NCBI GenBank assembly: GCA_000750105.3 | Contig: JPHH03000003.1 | Location: 310,001-374,000 of the forward strand | Direction: 5' to 3' | Length of the DNA: 64,000 nt | Origin: Tolypocladium sp. Sup5 PDA-1 | Lineage: Eukaryota > Ascomycota > Sordariomycetes > Hypocreales > Ophiocordycipitaceae | Shown here: positions 24,101-34,854 of the stretch, piece after piece | Layout of the letters: each line of letters begins with the position of its first letter | How positions within the stretch are numbered: the stretch's first letter is position 1 | Position numbers and translations under genes: made by a program | Notes under the pieces: model-generated | Databases searched by the model: none | The model's input: only the letters and a program-made list of their open reading frames with translations | What the model was told of the DNA's origin: nothing

Positions 24101-25965
24101 CGACGACCCAACCAAGAACAGCGGAAAGGAGGCTGGCTCCGGTGCTATCAACAACCAGAGGAAGTCGACGATGAACCTACGGACGGTTGCCATTCTTCCC
24201 GTCACTGCTGGCGTCCCTGTTGTCGAGTTTGGCAATCACCTTATGAACGCGCTTGCCCAGGTCGGGCCTCCAAACGGCGCTACATCGTTGAATCAAGCCG
24301 CCATCCTCAACCACTTGGGCAAGCACGCCTTCAATAAGATGGGGAAACTGAGGCTTTCTCAATATCTCGCCGACTTGGAGGAAAAATACGGCCTCGTGGT
24401 TTATGTTGCAGGTAAGCCGCCCACCGTCATTACTTTGTTCACTTGCTTCGTTTTCATGATGAGAAACCTTGAACCAAAGGCAATGCCGCTGATGGTTTTC
24501 TTAACTCTAATTTTTTCCTGATCATAACTTCTGTCCACCTGCTATTTTTGCTGCATCTTGGATCGCTTGGTCAAGTACTAACGGAAATCCTCGTTGCGCA
24601 GATACAAATGTCAACTCGCCGTGGACACAGACGTGCATCACACAAGCCGATAGTATCTTGCTGGTGGGCGTGGCCGAGGGATCACCAGCCATCGGAGAAT
24701 ACGAGCGGTTCATGCTCGGGATGAAGTCGACAGCACGCAAGATGCTGGTTCTGCTGCATACCGAAAGGTTCTCGGGGCCTGGCCTCGCTAGATCTTGGCT
24801 GCGGAACCGTATGTGGATCAACGGTGGTCACTACCACATCCAAATGGCATTCAGAACGAACGCCATGCCCGTCCACCCTCCATCCAAGAAGCTGGGGCAA
24901 GCTCTCAAGGAACGCGTGCAAGTTCTGCAGGCCGAAATTCAAAAGTACACGTCAAGAAAGGTCCATCACACGCCATACTATTCCCCCGACAGCCCGTACA
25001 AGGGCGACTTTCATCGCCTAGCACGTAGGTTGTGCGGCAAGTCGATCGGCCTGGTACTGGGTGGAGGCGGAGCACGAGGCATGAGCCAGATTGGCATCAT
25101 CAGGGCCTTGGAAGAAGCAGGTATCCCGATTGACCTGATCGGGGGCACATCGATCGGCGCCTTTGTCGGTGCGCTCTACGCACGACACGCTGATGTGGTG
25201 CCGATGTTCGGCTTTGCGAAGAAGTTCGCGGGGCGCATGGCAAGCCTGTGGCGGTTCGCCCTGGATCTGACGTACCCATCGGCGTCTTACACGACGGGGC
25301 ACGAGTTCAACCGGGGCATTTTCAAGACCTTTGGCAACACGCAGATTGAAGACTTTTGGCTGGAATTCTACTGCAACACGACCAACATCAGCAAGAGCCG
25401 GGCAGAGTTCCACACGAGCGGATATGCCTGGCGGTACATCCGAGCATCAATGTCTCTTGCAGGCTTGCTGCCACCGCTGTGTGACGAAGGCAGCATGCTC
25501 CTGGATGGAGGTTACGTGGACAACCTGACTGTGTCGCACATGAAGGGACTTGGGGTCAACACCATTTTTGCCATCGACGTTGGCGCGTTGGACGACGACA
25601 CGCCGCAGACGTACGGGGACTCGCTCTCTGGAATGTGGGCATTCTTTAATCGATGGAACCCGCTTTCGTCGCATCCCAATCCGCCGACGCTGGCAGAGAT
25701 TCAAGGCCGCCTCGCGTACGTGTCGAGCGTGGACGCTCTGGAGCGAGCCAAGACGATGGCAGGCTGCATCTACATGCGACCTCCTGTTGACGAGTACGGG
25801 ACGCTAGACTTCCACAAGTTTGACGAGTTGTACCAGATGGGATACAAGTATGGACAAGATTTTCTGCAGAAGCTGCGGGAGCAGGGCGGCCTGCCCCTGA
25901 TGGAAGAGGCGGGGGCCAAGGGGTCGATGCGACGCACCACGGCGCCTCGACGCGCCAGCATCTAG
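21160..25965 (+). CDS. nte1: Lysophospholipase NTE1 (neuropathy target esterase family)
   Basis: Three exons: 21160-21458, 21503-24411 and 24602-25965, giving 1,523 residues. The N-terminus has membrane segments (WFGFIGWLLLAIINLISTIL and the junction TTLLLSMFIMAGIVSAVSWV). Cyclic-nucleotide-binding-like domains follow, including FGYLERPVFHELTRSM and ALEWVQVNAGQVIYHNGDES, with Ser-rich spacers between. The patatin domain in the last exon has GLVLGGGGARGMSQIG, the nucleophile in GGTSIGAF (S1253) and the catalytic Asp in LLDGGYVDN near residue 1370. Family knowledge: NTE1 sits in the ER and degrades phosphatidylcholine to glycerophosphocholine. The first intron is 44 bases, short and without a clear branch site, but it gives the expected sequence. 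The second is 190 bases. An upstream in-frame ATG is possible. Confidence 0.94.
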
Positions 25966-26293
25966 GCGAAAGAGTACAGCGGTGATGTTCTCAACAGCAT
26001 TTCACAGCGTGGACATGAGAGACATAGATAGCGGAGCGCTAGAGTCCTTTGCAAGCACCAGGTGCACGAATACGAACCAGCATCACTGTCAGTCAAATCC
26101 AATAATTATCTCGCCTTGTGGTGGCCCATTGTGAACGGAAGATAAATCAAGGTATACTGTGCTCTTGTTTCTAGTAACTGAACACGCTTCTGGCTGGCAT
26201 CTTATGCATCTACATGTTTCATCCACGCGCGTGTCTACGTTGCCTGGTGTGTAAGCCACCGACGTGAGAGGGAATATCTGTTCCCTTGCCTCT
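25966..26293. other. Convergent 3' regions of nte1 and the decarboxylase gene
   Basis: These 328 bases hold no gene; they are A/T-richer than the coding regions on either side. Confidence 0.5.
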
Positions 26294-28110
26294 TTATGCC
26301 TGTCCATTGAGGGCCTTGACCATCTTCTCGGCCCCCTCGACCAGCAGGTCAAACAGCTTCAGCACATGCTCCTCCCGCACCGCCGCCACGCCCGTGCACA
26401 CGCGAATGGCAAACTTGCCGTTGACGACGGTGCTCGTTAGGTAGAACTGCCCGCCGGCGTTGATGGCCTCGTACAGCTCCTCGGTGCGGGCGTTGATCTG
26501 CTCCTCGCCGTCGCCGTTGACGCGCAACGTCACGAGCGCAAACCGCGCCGGCGTGAACACGGTGAACAGGTCCTCGCGCTCGCGAATCTTGGCCTCGAGC
26601 TTCTCGCCGAGCTCGACGCCCTTGCGGACGTGCTCCTGCAGGCCGCGCACGCCGTAGGCGCGCAGCACGACCCACAGCTTGAGGGAGCGGAAGCGGCGGC
26701 CCAGCGGGATCTGCCAGTCACGGTAGTCGGTGACGAGGTCGCTATCGGAGAACTGGTTGCGCAGGTAGGGGGGCTTGATGCTCAGGGCGGTGATGAGGTC
26801 GGCGCGGCTGCGGACCCAGACGGCGGAGCAGTCGAACGTGGTGAGCATCCACTTGTGCGGGTTGAAGTTGAAGGAGTGGAAGTGCGCCATGGGCTTCGCG
26901 AGAGGCTTGTTCTCGTCGAGGAGGAGGGCGGACCCGGCGTAGGCGGCGTCAACGTGCACCCAGATGTCGTCCGGGGTGGAGGCGCGCCGAGACAGTGCCT
27001 CGACGATGCCGGGGAAGTCGTCGACGGCGCAGACGTCGGTGCTGCCGAGGGTGGCAGTCACGTAGAACGGCTCGAGGCCCTTGGCGGCGAGCTCGACGAG
27101 CGTCTTGGCCAGGGCGGCGCCTTGCATGGCGAAGCCGTCCTCCTCGGAGACGGGGACGGTCGCGAAGCGCACGCCGAGGACCTGGGCGGCCTTCTTGGTG
27201 CTCGAGTGCGCGCCGGCACTGCCCAGGGCGACGAGACGGCTTCGCAGACGCCACGTCTCCTCCTCCTTGTCCTCGCCCTCGGGCATGTGCGCCGTCTTGG
27301 CGGCCAGGAACTTGTCCCGCGCCGCCACCATGACGGTCAAGATGGCCTCGCTCGCGCTGCCGTGGATGACGCCGCCGCCGTGCGTCTCGCCGCCGCTGAG
27401 GAAGCACTCGGGAAGGCCCAGCGCCTGCGCCAGCCAGTCCAGGGCGACCGTCTCGAGCTCGGTGACGGCGGGGCTGCAGATCCAGTTGAAGTGGGCACCG
27501 TTGAAGGCGTTGGACCACATCTCGGCGATGGCGGCAGGGTAGCTGCTGGAGCAGGGGAAGAAGGCCATGAAGCCGGGGCTGGCCCAGTGGGTGATGCCGG
27601 GCATGATCTTGGAGTGGATGTCGGCCTGGATATCGGCAAAGGGCTCCGGGTCGAGCGGCGGCGAGGCGGGCAGCAGGGGGCGCAGGTAGCCTGGCTGGAC
27701 ATCGGAGACGACACGCCTGGAGGGGATGGACTCGTGGTAGTCGGCGACTGTAGGGGGAAGAGGAGCGTCAGCGATGTAGTCCTGCCATGGTATCGATGTG
27801 CTGTGTGCTCGCTCTCACGGCGCTTCTCGCCGGTTGCTCCAGGACGCTGATGCCAATGGCAGCGCCTTCAACCCCATTGCGAATCTCCAGCCGCGGCGGT
27901 GAAAACAGCGCGTCCAAGATCAGCGTAAACGACTGCATCGCGTGGAGGTGAAGATGGAGTTGGAGTTGGTTGACAGTCGCAGCGACAATGCGGGGGAGGG
28001 GCAAGTTGGCAACGACTGAACACACAAGGTAAGACACAGAAGGCAAGACCACTGCACTTACTCTGATCGATCGCCGCCTTGGCCGCCTCCCGAAACTCGT
28101 TTGCATCCAT
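26294..28110 (-). CDS. PLP-dependent group II decarboxylase, aromatic-L-amino-acid decarboxylase type
   Basis: Two exons: 28062-28110 and 26294-27747, giving 500 residues. The join gives MDANEFREAAKAAIDQ then IADYHESIPSRRVVSDVQPG, which matches the family's opening. Then come ITHWASPGFMAFFPCSSSYP, LSGGETHGGGVIHGSASEA, WVHVDAAYAGSALLL (Asp for the PLP ring nitrogen) and the PLP lysine K315 in FNFNPHKWM. Family knowledge: these enzymes decarboxylate tryptophan, tyrosine or DOPA to amines; the substrate cannot be told here. The intron (27748-28061) is 314 bases, long for this window, so exon 1 is less sure than exon 2. No other secondary-metabolism gene lies beside it. Confidence 0.88.
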
Positions 28111-29136
28111 GGTGGCTGATGTCTGAGTTTCTCCCTTTTTCCGAGAGATTCCTAACCACGCACCCTCGAGAGCGTAAACATATCAGAAGACAAGTCAAGC
28201 CCACGCCGTCGCATATTTATTAGGTACCGAAGCTCGGCCGCCGCCGGCTCGTCTCTTATTAGCGCAGGTCCAGCCAGTTCCGCGAAACGACGACAGAACC
28301 GAGAGAACCCACATCGTCCCAGGGCCACGCCCACGACAACGCGCGGTGGACTCGGCGCTCCCGCGGGATCACCGATGAGGGCTCGTTTCTTCCATTGTCT
28401 GTCCGTCTCTTCGGAACGAGTTCCCGAAGGCGCTTCTGACAGACAGGCAGGTCGGAATGAATTGTTGGGGAGAGCGGAACAACCGCCACCGCAAGGACGC
28501 ACGGCAGACGCACACTTTGTCATATGTCAAGCTTCCTGCGCCCTTCCGTGACATGGCGCCTTTACACGGCATGAGGGACTCCATTTCTGCATCGTCAACC
28601 CGCCGCTCATACGACACAACACGGAGCAATTGCTCTTCGGGCAAGTCGCAACCACCGGGATCTCAACCAACCTCAAGCACAGTCCGTGGAGCATTAGCCC
28701 TCGAAAGAAACATTCGTGTCATTATATTAATATTCGCTCCACCACGCCGGGGGGCTTTCCTGTACGACCCTCGAAGAGCAACCCCCGCAGTCCTGTATGC
28801 ATCGCCTGCTTGCCGTAGTGGCTATAACTCCCCAACGTTATTCACCCTTATCTCCTCTTATATACCATCCTCTCTCGAGGAGAAAATGTTGAACGCCACT
28901 CTCATTTCCCCCCAGATATGTTAATGCCAGCTCGTCGACGCCAGACGGGACCAGTGCGAAATGGTTCCCAAAATAAAATCAACCATGAAGATAACGTAAA
29001 GACAGATCTATTCCAAAGGAGTGACGAAACGCTTGATTACCGCTCCTCGTGCCGAAGCCCTCTAATCGACCTTGATGGCACTGAATATCACGAGTTAGCA
29101 TTACTGGATGTCTCGAGGAGAGGGAGGGGAGAATGC
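28111..29136. other. Intergenic: decarboxylase promoter and 3' flank of the EMP70 gene
   Basis: No gene is supported in these 1,026 bases. Small open frames on both strands show no family resemblance. An A/T-rich patch lies at 28715-28735. Confidence 0.55.
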
Positions 29137-31347
29137 CTACCCGTATATCCGTCGCACAAATGCATAGGCGCTCAGGAAGCCCACCGTGCCCGTCAGCAGC
29201 CCGTAGACGCAGCAGGCTATGAAGCTGTACGTAAAGAACAGCATGCTGCTGACGAACCCGCTGATGTGCAGCTTGAACATGTAGTACCATATGCAGTAGC
29301 CAAACACCCACACCGCGCTGCCGCCGCCCACCAGGAACGACTGCCACCACCAGTGATAGTTCTCGGAGCAGAGCTGGATGTAGATGGTCACCACCGTCAC
29401 CTCGGCAATCGTCACCACCAAGATGACCGACACCACCGCCAGGAAGCCGAAGACGTAATAGTACCCGCTCTTGTCCTGCCAGACCGACTGGAACACGAAC
29501 AGCAGCTCGATGAAGATGACGGCGAACGGTATCAGGCCCGCCAGCAAAATCGACTGCAGAGACTTGATGTACCATGCTTGGTACGGCACTTGGCGCGGAA
29601 TCGCCGCCGTCCTCGTTGGGTGTTCCCAGGCCCCGGCCTTCAGGTAGCCATAGTACGAACCAGCAAGCACCAACGGGACCTGTATACACAGCCAAAGCAG
29701 CACAATCGCGATCAAGGTGCCGAACGGAATGGCCGTGCTCGATGCCTGGGCCCACACGAACAGGTTGAGGATGAAGACGAGACCAAACGTTAAGCCAGGG
29801 AACAGGAGGGCCGTCACGAGCGCGTTGCTCCTGTAATCCTTGCCGTCGAAGCTCTTGAAGACGCGCGCGGAGAAGTAGCCCGAGAACAGACCGGCAAAAA
29901 TGAACAGGCCAACGCCGACGCTGATGAAGCCGCCGCGGAAGCTGGGGTTCAGCACTCCCAAGGCGCTCAGAAGCACCAGCCCGACCGCCATGAATAGCAG
30001 CTGCATACCGGAGCCGACGAGCGGGGCCAGGAGGTTGCCAAAGCACGGCGTGCGGAACACGTCGGCGTGCAGCAGCTTCCAGCCCGTCACATCCTCGAGC
30101 GCCTCGTCGTCGTCGGACACATCAGCATCGTTCTCGAGGTCTGCGCCTTGATCGAGCAACCCGGGAGCCTTTTCCTTCGGCGTACGGGCTCCTGAACGGA
30201 GCTTCTTCTTCCTGAGCTTGCCATCCTCTGCCGCTGCCTCCCTGTAGCTCTTGATGTCTGTGCGAATCGTCTTTGCCAGGATGATCATGACAATGCCCGT
30301 CAGGAGGCCGCAGATGATGAGCGAGTTGACGATTGCCAGCCAGTGAATGCGCGACCCCTCCTCCTGGTTGACAAAGTATAGGTCCCACCGATGGGACCAT
30401 TCGATGCTGTCGTCCTCGCGGAAGTAGACGGAGTAAGTGTAGGGGATCGTAATCGAGCCGCCGGCGCTGTCGTCATCGTCCAGGGCATCCGGGTAGTACG
30501 ACGAGTCGGGATACCGGGCAGCGAGGTCGCTGGTCCTGTTGGGTGCCATGTAAAGCTCGAATCCCCCACCCACATGCTGCAAGTCTGTAGGACAGCCTGC
30601 GCTGTCCCTGCGGTTCTCGTGGCCGATGCTCTTGGGGTAGACCTCGAAGCCAACAATGATCTTCTCGCCCCTGTCGCCGGCACGGCCAGGGGCCTTGCGG
30701 TAACGGATCACAATGGTGTGGTGGTTGTACAGGAAGTAATGGGCCTTGCCTGTGCTGTGGGATATCTCGGTGTGGCCCAGTTTGAAGCCGGCCGCGTAGT
30801 ACTTTTTCGTCTTGTCGCTCGTCACGAAGCTCGTCGCGCCGGGGAGGTTGTCGACGATCCACTCGGTCACGTAACCGTCGCGAACCATCTCCTTTGTGCG
30901 CCTGAGATCCCTGCGCGACAGTTCCCTGTCGCAAAGAAGGTTGCACGACTTGTCCTTGCCCATGGCGAGCTCCATGTCCGAGGCAACGATTCGGTCGCCC
31001 CGTAGCACCTCGCCGAGGTTCAGGGGGATGCTCTGTCCGCTGAGAAGGCCGCCGCCAGCCTTGCGCTGGCCCGTGGGAGAGCAAACAAACGGGAGCTCGT
31101 AGTAGGCATATTGTAATTGCGTGTTGTCCGAGTAGACCTTGTTGACAAGCAGAGGCACTTGGTCACCTTCCTTGTAGCTCTTGATCGACCAACCTGCAGC
31201 GGTCCCGTTAGCAAAGGGTGACACCAGCAACAAAAGGACACTGATCGCCTGCGGCGTCGTACCTGGGATGTAAAAAGCCTCGGCGGGAGACAGCAGCAAT
31301 AGGGAGAGCAAGCCGCCCAGGCCGGCACGCAACGTCGCCCGAACCAT
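29137..31347 (-). CDS. EMP70/transmembrane 9 superfamily (TM9SF) protein
   Basis: Two exons: 31263-31347 and 29137-31193, giving 713 residues. A signal peptide (LGGLLSLLLLSPAEAFYIPG) leads into WSIKSYKEGDQVPLLVNKVY, the usual start of the mature family domain. The lumenal region includes DNTQLQYAYYELPFVC and YNHHTIVIRYRK. Nine membrane segments follow from about residue 345, ending FLSAYAFVRRIYG. A charged loop, DVSDDDEALEDVTGWKLLHA, precedes the second one. Family knowledge: TM9 proteins cycle between Golgi and endosomes and act in membrane-protein sorting, adhesion and metal balance. The 69-base intron (31194-31262) is in frame and free of stops; splicing it gives the family consensus FYIPGWSIKSYKEG. 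Confidence 0.93.
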   Translation of the reverse strand: MVRATLRAGLGGLLSLLLLSPAEAFYIPGTTPQAISVLLLLVSPFANGTAAGWSIKSYKEGDQVPLLVNKVYSDNTQLQYAYYELPFVCSPTGQRKAGGGLLSGQSIPLNLGEVLRGDRIVASDMELAMGKDKSCNLLCDRELSRRDLRRTKEMVRDGYVTEWIVDNLPGATSFVTSDKTKKYYAAGFKLGHTEISHSTGKAHYFLYNHHTIVIRYRKAPGRAGDRGEKIIVGFEVYPKSIGHENRRDSAGCPTDLQHVGGGFELYMAPNRTSDLAARYPDSSYYPDALDDDDSAGGSITIPYTYSVYFREDDSIEWSHRWDLYFVNQEEGSRIHWLAIVNSLIICGLLTGIVMIILAKTIRTDIKSYREAAAEDGKLRKKKLRSGARTPKEKAPGLLDQGADLENDADVSDDDEALEDVTGWKLLHADVFRTPCFGNLLAPLVGSGMQLLFMAVGLVLLSALGVLNPSFRGGFISVGVGLFIFAGLFSGYFSARVFKSFDGKDYRSNALVTALLFPGLTFGLVFILNLFVWAQASSTAIPFGTLIAIVLLWLCIQVPLVLAGSYYGYLKAGAWEHPTRTAAIPRQVPYQAWYIKSLQSILLAGLIPFAVIFIELLFVFQSVWQDKSGYYYVFGFLAVVSVILVVTIAEVTVVTIYIQLCSENYHWWWQSFLVGGGSAVWVFGYCIWYYMFKLHISGFVSSMLFFTYSFIACCVYGLLTGTVGFLSAYAFVRRIYG

Positions 31348-33348
31348 GGCAGCTGCCTTGACTCGTCAATACCCCCTCGAAGCTTGGCCGACGCCGAGTG
31401 CGAGTCGGATTTCGGTCGAGTTCCTCTCCACCGAAGGGTTTGTATATTATGTCGAGAGCAGAGGGCTGCTTCGATTCGAGTGTCGTGCGGATGGTCGGAC
31501 AGTCGAGGCGGCTTCGTCGTCGGGAGGTCTCGGCCAACCCGCTCGCTGCGGCTCTCTGCCAAGGGACCTGAGACTCGCACAGGTGCAGCACTGTATCGAC
31601 GAAACAAAAAATTAAACGAGTGTAACCGGCACCGAGTACCGTAGCCGAAGCTAGCGAGCTCGAATGTGTCGCTGCGCCACGTTTTACGAAACAGAGCGGT
31701 CGAGCAGCACAGACGCGCAGAGCGAGCTTTCGTTTAGCGGGAGACGGAGGATGCGTACTAAAATTGGAGTCTGCTGCTGGTGTAGAGAGGAACAAGTAGG
31801 GGGTGGGGGAGGAGTCGATATCGGCCTGTGCAGTCGGTTGCTGGAGGAGGAGAACAGAAAATGCGGCAGATGAGAAAGAGATGGGATGGGATGGGTCGGG
31901 ATGGGATGGGTCGGGATGAGATGCTGGCAAGGGGCGGGCAGGCGTTGGTTGAGAGAGATAAGGTACGGTAGCGGAACGAATGGGCGAACGGGACCCGCTT
32001 GCGGCGGCATGGATGCATCATGGATGTCATGGACAGTCCATTTTCCAGTGCAGTTCCCACTACGGCGCTAGCGCCAATTGCAATGGCACCTACTAAAAAT
32101 GGCAGCACGCGCCCAGCTGCCGCCGTTAGCCCCGGTTTTGCCGACGGGAACGGGGCTGCCGAGTGCCCTCCCCCGACGATGCCAGCGGGCGCCCCAAACG
32201 CCCCTCTTGCAGGGCCAGTTCGCCCAATCAGCCGACGCCGTCGCTGCCCGTTGCACTCGGGCTCGGGGGGGGGGGGGCCTGCATTCGATTCGATTCGCAG
32301 CTGGGGGGCCTTTACGAGTACGGTGCTCGACGCTGGCCCGTAAAACAAGCATTTTCCCACTGGGGGAGCTTGCCTGGCGGGAGTTGACAGCGTAGCAGTC
32401 GCCGACCCCTGCGCTGGCCCGCTAAGGCCAATGGCAACGACCGCTGTTCCGTAAGGTATAATAAACCACAGCGCCCATGCACGTTGCCGCCAGTACGAAG
32501 CATTACAACGTCAGGTCCACCTGCATACTTCGTATGAACGCCTGCAATGTCTTGTGGTGTGCTGGCCGAGCATTGCGCATGTCTCGAGCACGTACGAAGT
32601 ACACGTCTGCGCAATTCTCCTGCTTCCCATCACCCTCGATTCCTACATGATTGCCGTGCCCCTCCACTTACACTACACCGCTGCTGCTCTGCAAGGACAG
32701 CGCATGCCGATCGGCAACAGCGCTCGACTTCGACAACACTCATACACACAATTCTGTCCACGTCTACTGCAAAAACTACAGATCAGCATCATGGACCGGG
32801 CAGCGGGTAGGTCCGGGCGTGTTGGTAGGTTGAAATTGTTAGTTGAAATTATATTGATTCATCATCGCAAGAGTGCCACCGGCGCCATCTTGCAAGCGTT
32901 ATGTTCAAGTCGTGTCCCGTCATCAAAACCCGTCCGTCATCACTCATATCATCGTCACCATCCGCAGCAAGCAATCACCCCAATGCATCCGTGTCACACG
33001 CGCGCACCATGCACCCACGGTCGAAGCGAATCCGAAACTCCGCGCTCAAAGCAAATCCGTTCCGTCACCCCGTTTTCTCAAGCAAAGGCTAGCAACCCAA
33101 ACATGAAGCAGAGATCCTCCCAAAAACACAAAAACAAAACCCCAAGACATGTTTCCAATCCCAAGTAAATCCGACAAAGATTAGGATGTTAAGATGAGTG
33201 CCGATAATCGCAGCAAGTCGCTAATGGCAAGTATTACCTCCGCTTTCGGAATAGCCCGAATCGATCGACTCCTCCAGTAGCAAGATGAAAAGACAAATGG
33301 AAAAAGAGAGAGGAATAGTCGAATCGGGTCGAGTCCAGTCAAGTTATC
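31348..33348. other. Intergenic, 2.0 kb: EMP70 promoter and arrestin gene 3' flank
   Basis: No gene is supported. It holds a seven-run G tract (31883-31915), a 13-base poly-G run (32265-32277), a CGTACGAAGTAC motif at 32591-32602 and a related imperfect copy near 32524. Many overlapping open frames reflect GC-rich composition. Confidence 0.55.
31883..31915 (+). repeat. Period-5 GGG tract, candidate G-quadruplex
   Basis: Seven GGG runs are spaced by two-base loops (AT, AT, TC, AT, AT, TC). It lies about 540-570 bases upstream of the EMP70 start. The G-rich strand is the plus strand, so it is the non-template strand only for plus-strand transcription. Confidence 0.85.
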
Positions 33349-34854
33349 TTATGAGACGCTGATCATTCGTCGGTTCAGCTCGTCGTATCTGGGGAGCAGG
33401 CTGTTGGTCTGATCCGTCATCTCCAGGACCCGCAAGATGCGCGGTTGCAGGTGCGCGTTGATCTCGGCCTCCTCATCCTCGGCCATGGCGCTCTCAAAGC
33501 TCGGCAGCCCGTCGTCAAACTGCGGTTGGTGAATCGTCTCGACGCCAATCTGCAGAGGAATCGCCAGCGACATCGTGGTGTTGGTCGGCCCAAACGAGAC
33601 GCTGAGGTGAAGCGTGTAAGTCCGAGAAATGAGGCACGAGTGGAAGGTCGGCAGGAAGAGCTTGCGGTTCGACGTCGGGATGCTGAAGGGAATCTCCAGC
33701 ACAGCCGTGTGCTCGATGGGGCACTTCTTGCGGCTCTTGCCCTTGCCGCCGGTACGGCCGCGGCCCTCGGAGCAGTCCGTATCCGAGGCATCCTCCACGG
33801 CGCCGAAGCTCGAGTATCCCGAATCTCGTCGACCGGAAACGTTGCGCTGCTGCCAAGCCAGCTTGTCGATGGACTTGGAGAAGAGTGAGTTGGTCGTCGT
33901 GTAGCTCAGGGACGGGTTTGCCGTGTATGCTGAGCGGCTTCCTAGGTTCGGCAGCAGATCCGTGGGGGCAGCACCAAAGAAGGTGGCGGCCGTGATCTTG
34001 CCCGACACCGAGTTGATCTTGGGAGGAGCCGCTTCGGCCGAGGTCGGCGCAAACCCGAAGCTGATCCTCGCGGTCGAGGTCGAAGCCCCGTGCCCATCCG
34101 CCGCCAACATCACGGCGTTAGGCTGAGTGGCGGTGGCCGTCAGCTTGCCCGCCTTGGCCGAGAACAGGTTCTTGCGGATCGTCTTGGACTTGGACAAGTT
34201 GTATCGCTCGTCCCTGAAGGTGATGTCGAGGGGCGCGTCCTCGGGGAGCGCGGGCAGCACCTTGACCATGTGATATCCCTCCATCAACTTGACCGGCGGC
34301 AGTGGCGAGTTACCACGGGGGGCCCTCCGATACGCCCTCGCCTTGATGGAGTACTCGATCTGAGACATCTCGGGCGCTTGGTCATCGGCTTCCCAGAAAC
34401 CGACGGTAGGCGGCAGCCGCAAGTGCTGTTCACGAACGACGGGGGTGCTGCAGTGGTGGTTGCAGGCTCCCAGGGTGAGCTGGTGAGGGACGACAAAGTT
34501 GAAGGGGATGGTGTACGTCTTTCCACCCTCAAACACCCCGGACTCGGGAAAAGCAGACCGCGGAAGTGGCATCCGCAGCTTCATGAAGGGGCGGAAGGAG
34601 TGCGAAGGGTACTGCTGGACAAAGTCGAGCCGGGTGGCGGCGATGCCCGTGAAGATGATGTCGAATTCATCAAAGGGCGTGTCTCGCTGGGTGCGGACAA
34701 TGGCCTGGCCCGCGATGGTCGACCCGGAGGTGTAGACCTTGGAGTTGAAGTGCCGCTCTATTTTGATGTCGATGGTCGGCCTCTGCTGGGCAGTGGGCTT
34801 GGTTTGAGCGCTCGCGCGAGGCGCGGCAGCCTCTGCGGTATGCGGGAACAGCAT
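33349..34854 (-). CDS. Arrestin-domain protein
   Basis: A single exon of 501 residues. The N-terminal arrestin fold shows IDIKIERHFNSKVYTSGSTI, AGQAIVRTQRDTPFDEFDII and YTIPFNFVVPHQLTLGAC. A Ser- and Ala-rich insert lies near residues 240-340. The C-terminal arrestin part shows AVLEIPFSIPTSNRKLFLPT, SRTYTLHLSVSF and a closing LPRYDELNRRM. Family knowledge: fungal alpha-arrestins act as adaptors between the Rsp5-type ubiquitin ligase and plasma-membrane transporters. PY motifs (PPxY) are not visible; LPRY near the end is the nearest match, so the ligase link is only inferred. The 4 kb upstream are free of genes. Confidence 0.85.
   Translation of the reverse strand: MLFPHTAEAAAPRASAQTKPTAQQRPTIDIKIERHFNSKVYTSGSTIAGQAIVRTQRDTPFDEFDIIFTGIAATRLDFVQQYPSHSFRPFMKLRMPLPRSAFPESGVFEGGKTYTIPFNFVVPHQLTLGACNHHCSTPVVREQHLRLPPTVGFWEADDQAPEMSQIEYSIKARAYRRAPRGNSPLPPVKLMEGYHMVKVLPALPEDAPLDITFRDERYNLSKSKTIRKNLFSAKAGKLTATATQPNAVMLAADGHGASTSTARISFGFAPTSAEAAPPKINSVSGKITAATFFGAAPTDLLPNLGSRSAYTANPSLSYTTTNSLFSKSIDKLAWQQRNVSGRRDSGYSSFGAVEDASDTDCSEGRGRTGGKGKSRKKCPIEHTAVLEIPFSIPTSNRKLFLPTFHSCLISRTYTLHLSVSFGPTNTTMSLAIPLQIGVETIHQPQFDDGLPSFESAMAEDEEAEINAHLQPRILRVLEMTDQTNSLLPRYDELNRRMISVS

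Noticed and set aside
26630..27850. 406-codon open frame on the plus strand over the decarboxylase gene
   Set aside because: It mirrors the opposing coding strand (Gly, Val, Ala and Glu rich) and has no family resemblance, while the minus strand codes for a clear PLP enzyme.
28979..30046. 355-codon open frame in another frame of the EMP70 gene
   Set aside because: Same strand, shifted frame; the protein is Arg- and Gly-rich without motif, and the true frame holds all TM9 segments.
26294..31347. Secondary-metabolite cluster around the aromatic amino acid decarboxylase
   Set aside because: Its neighbours are NTE1 and EMP70, both housekeeping genes; no synthase, P450 or regulator lies nearby.
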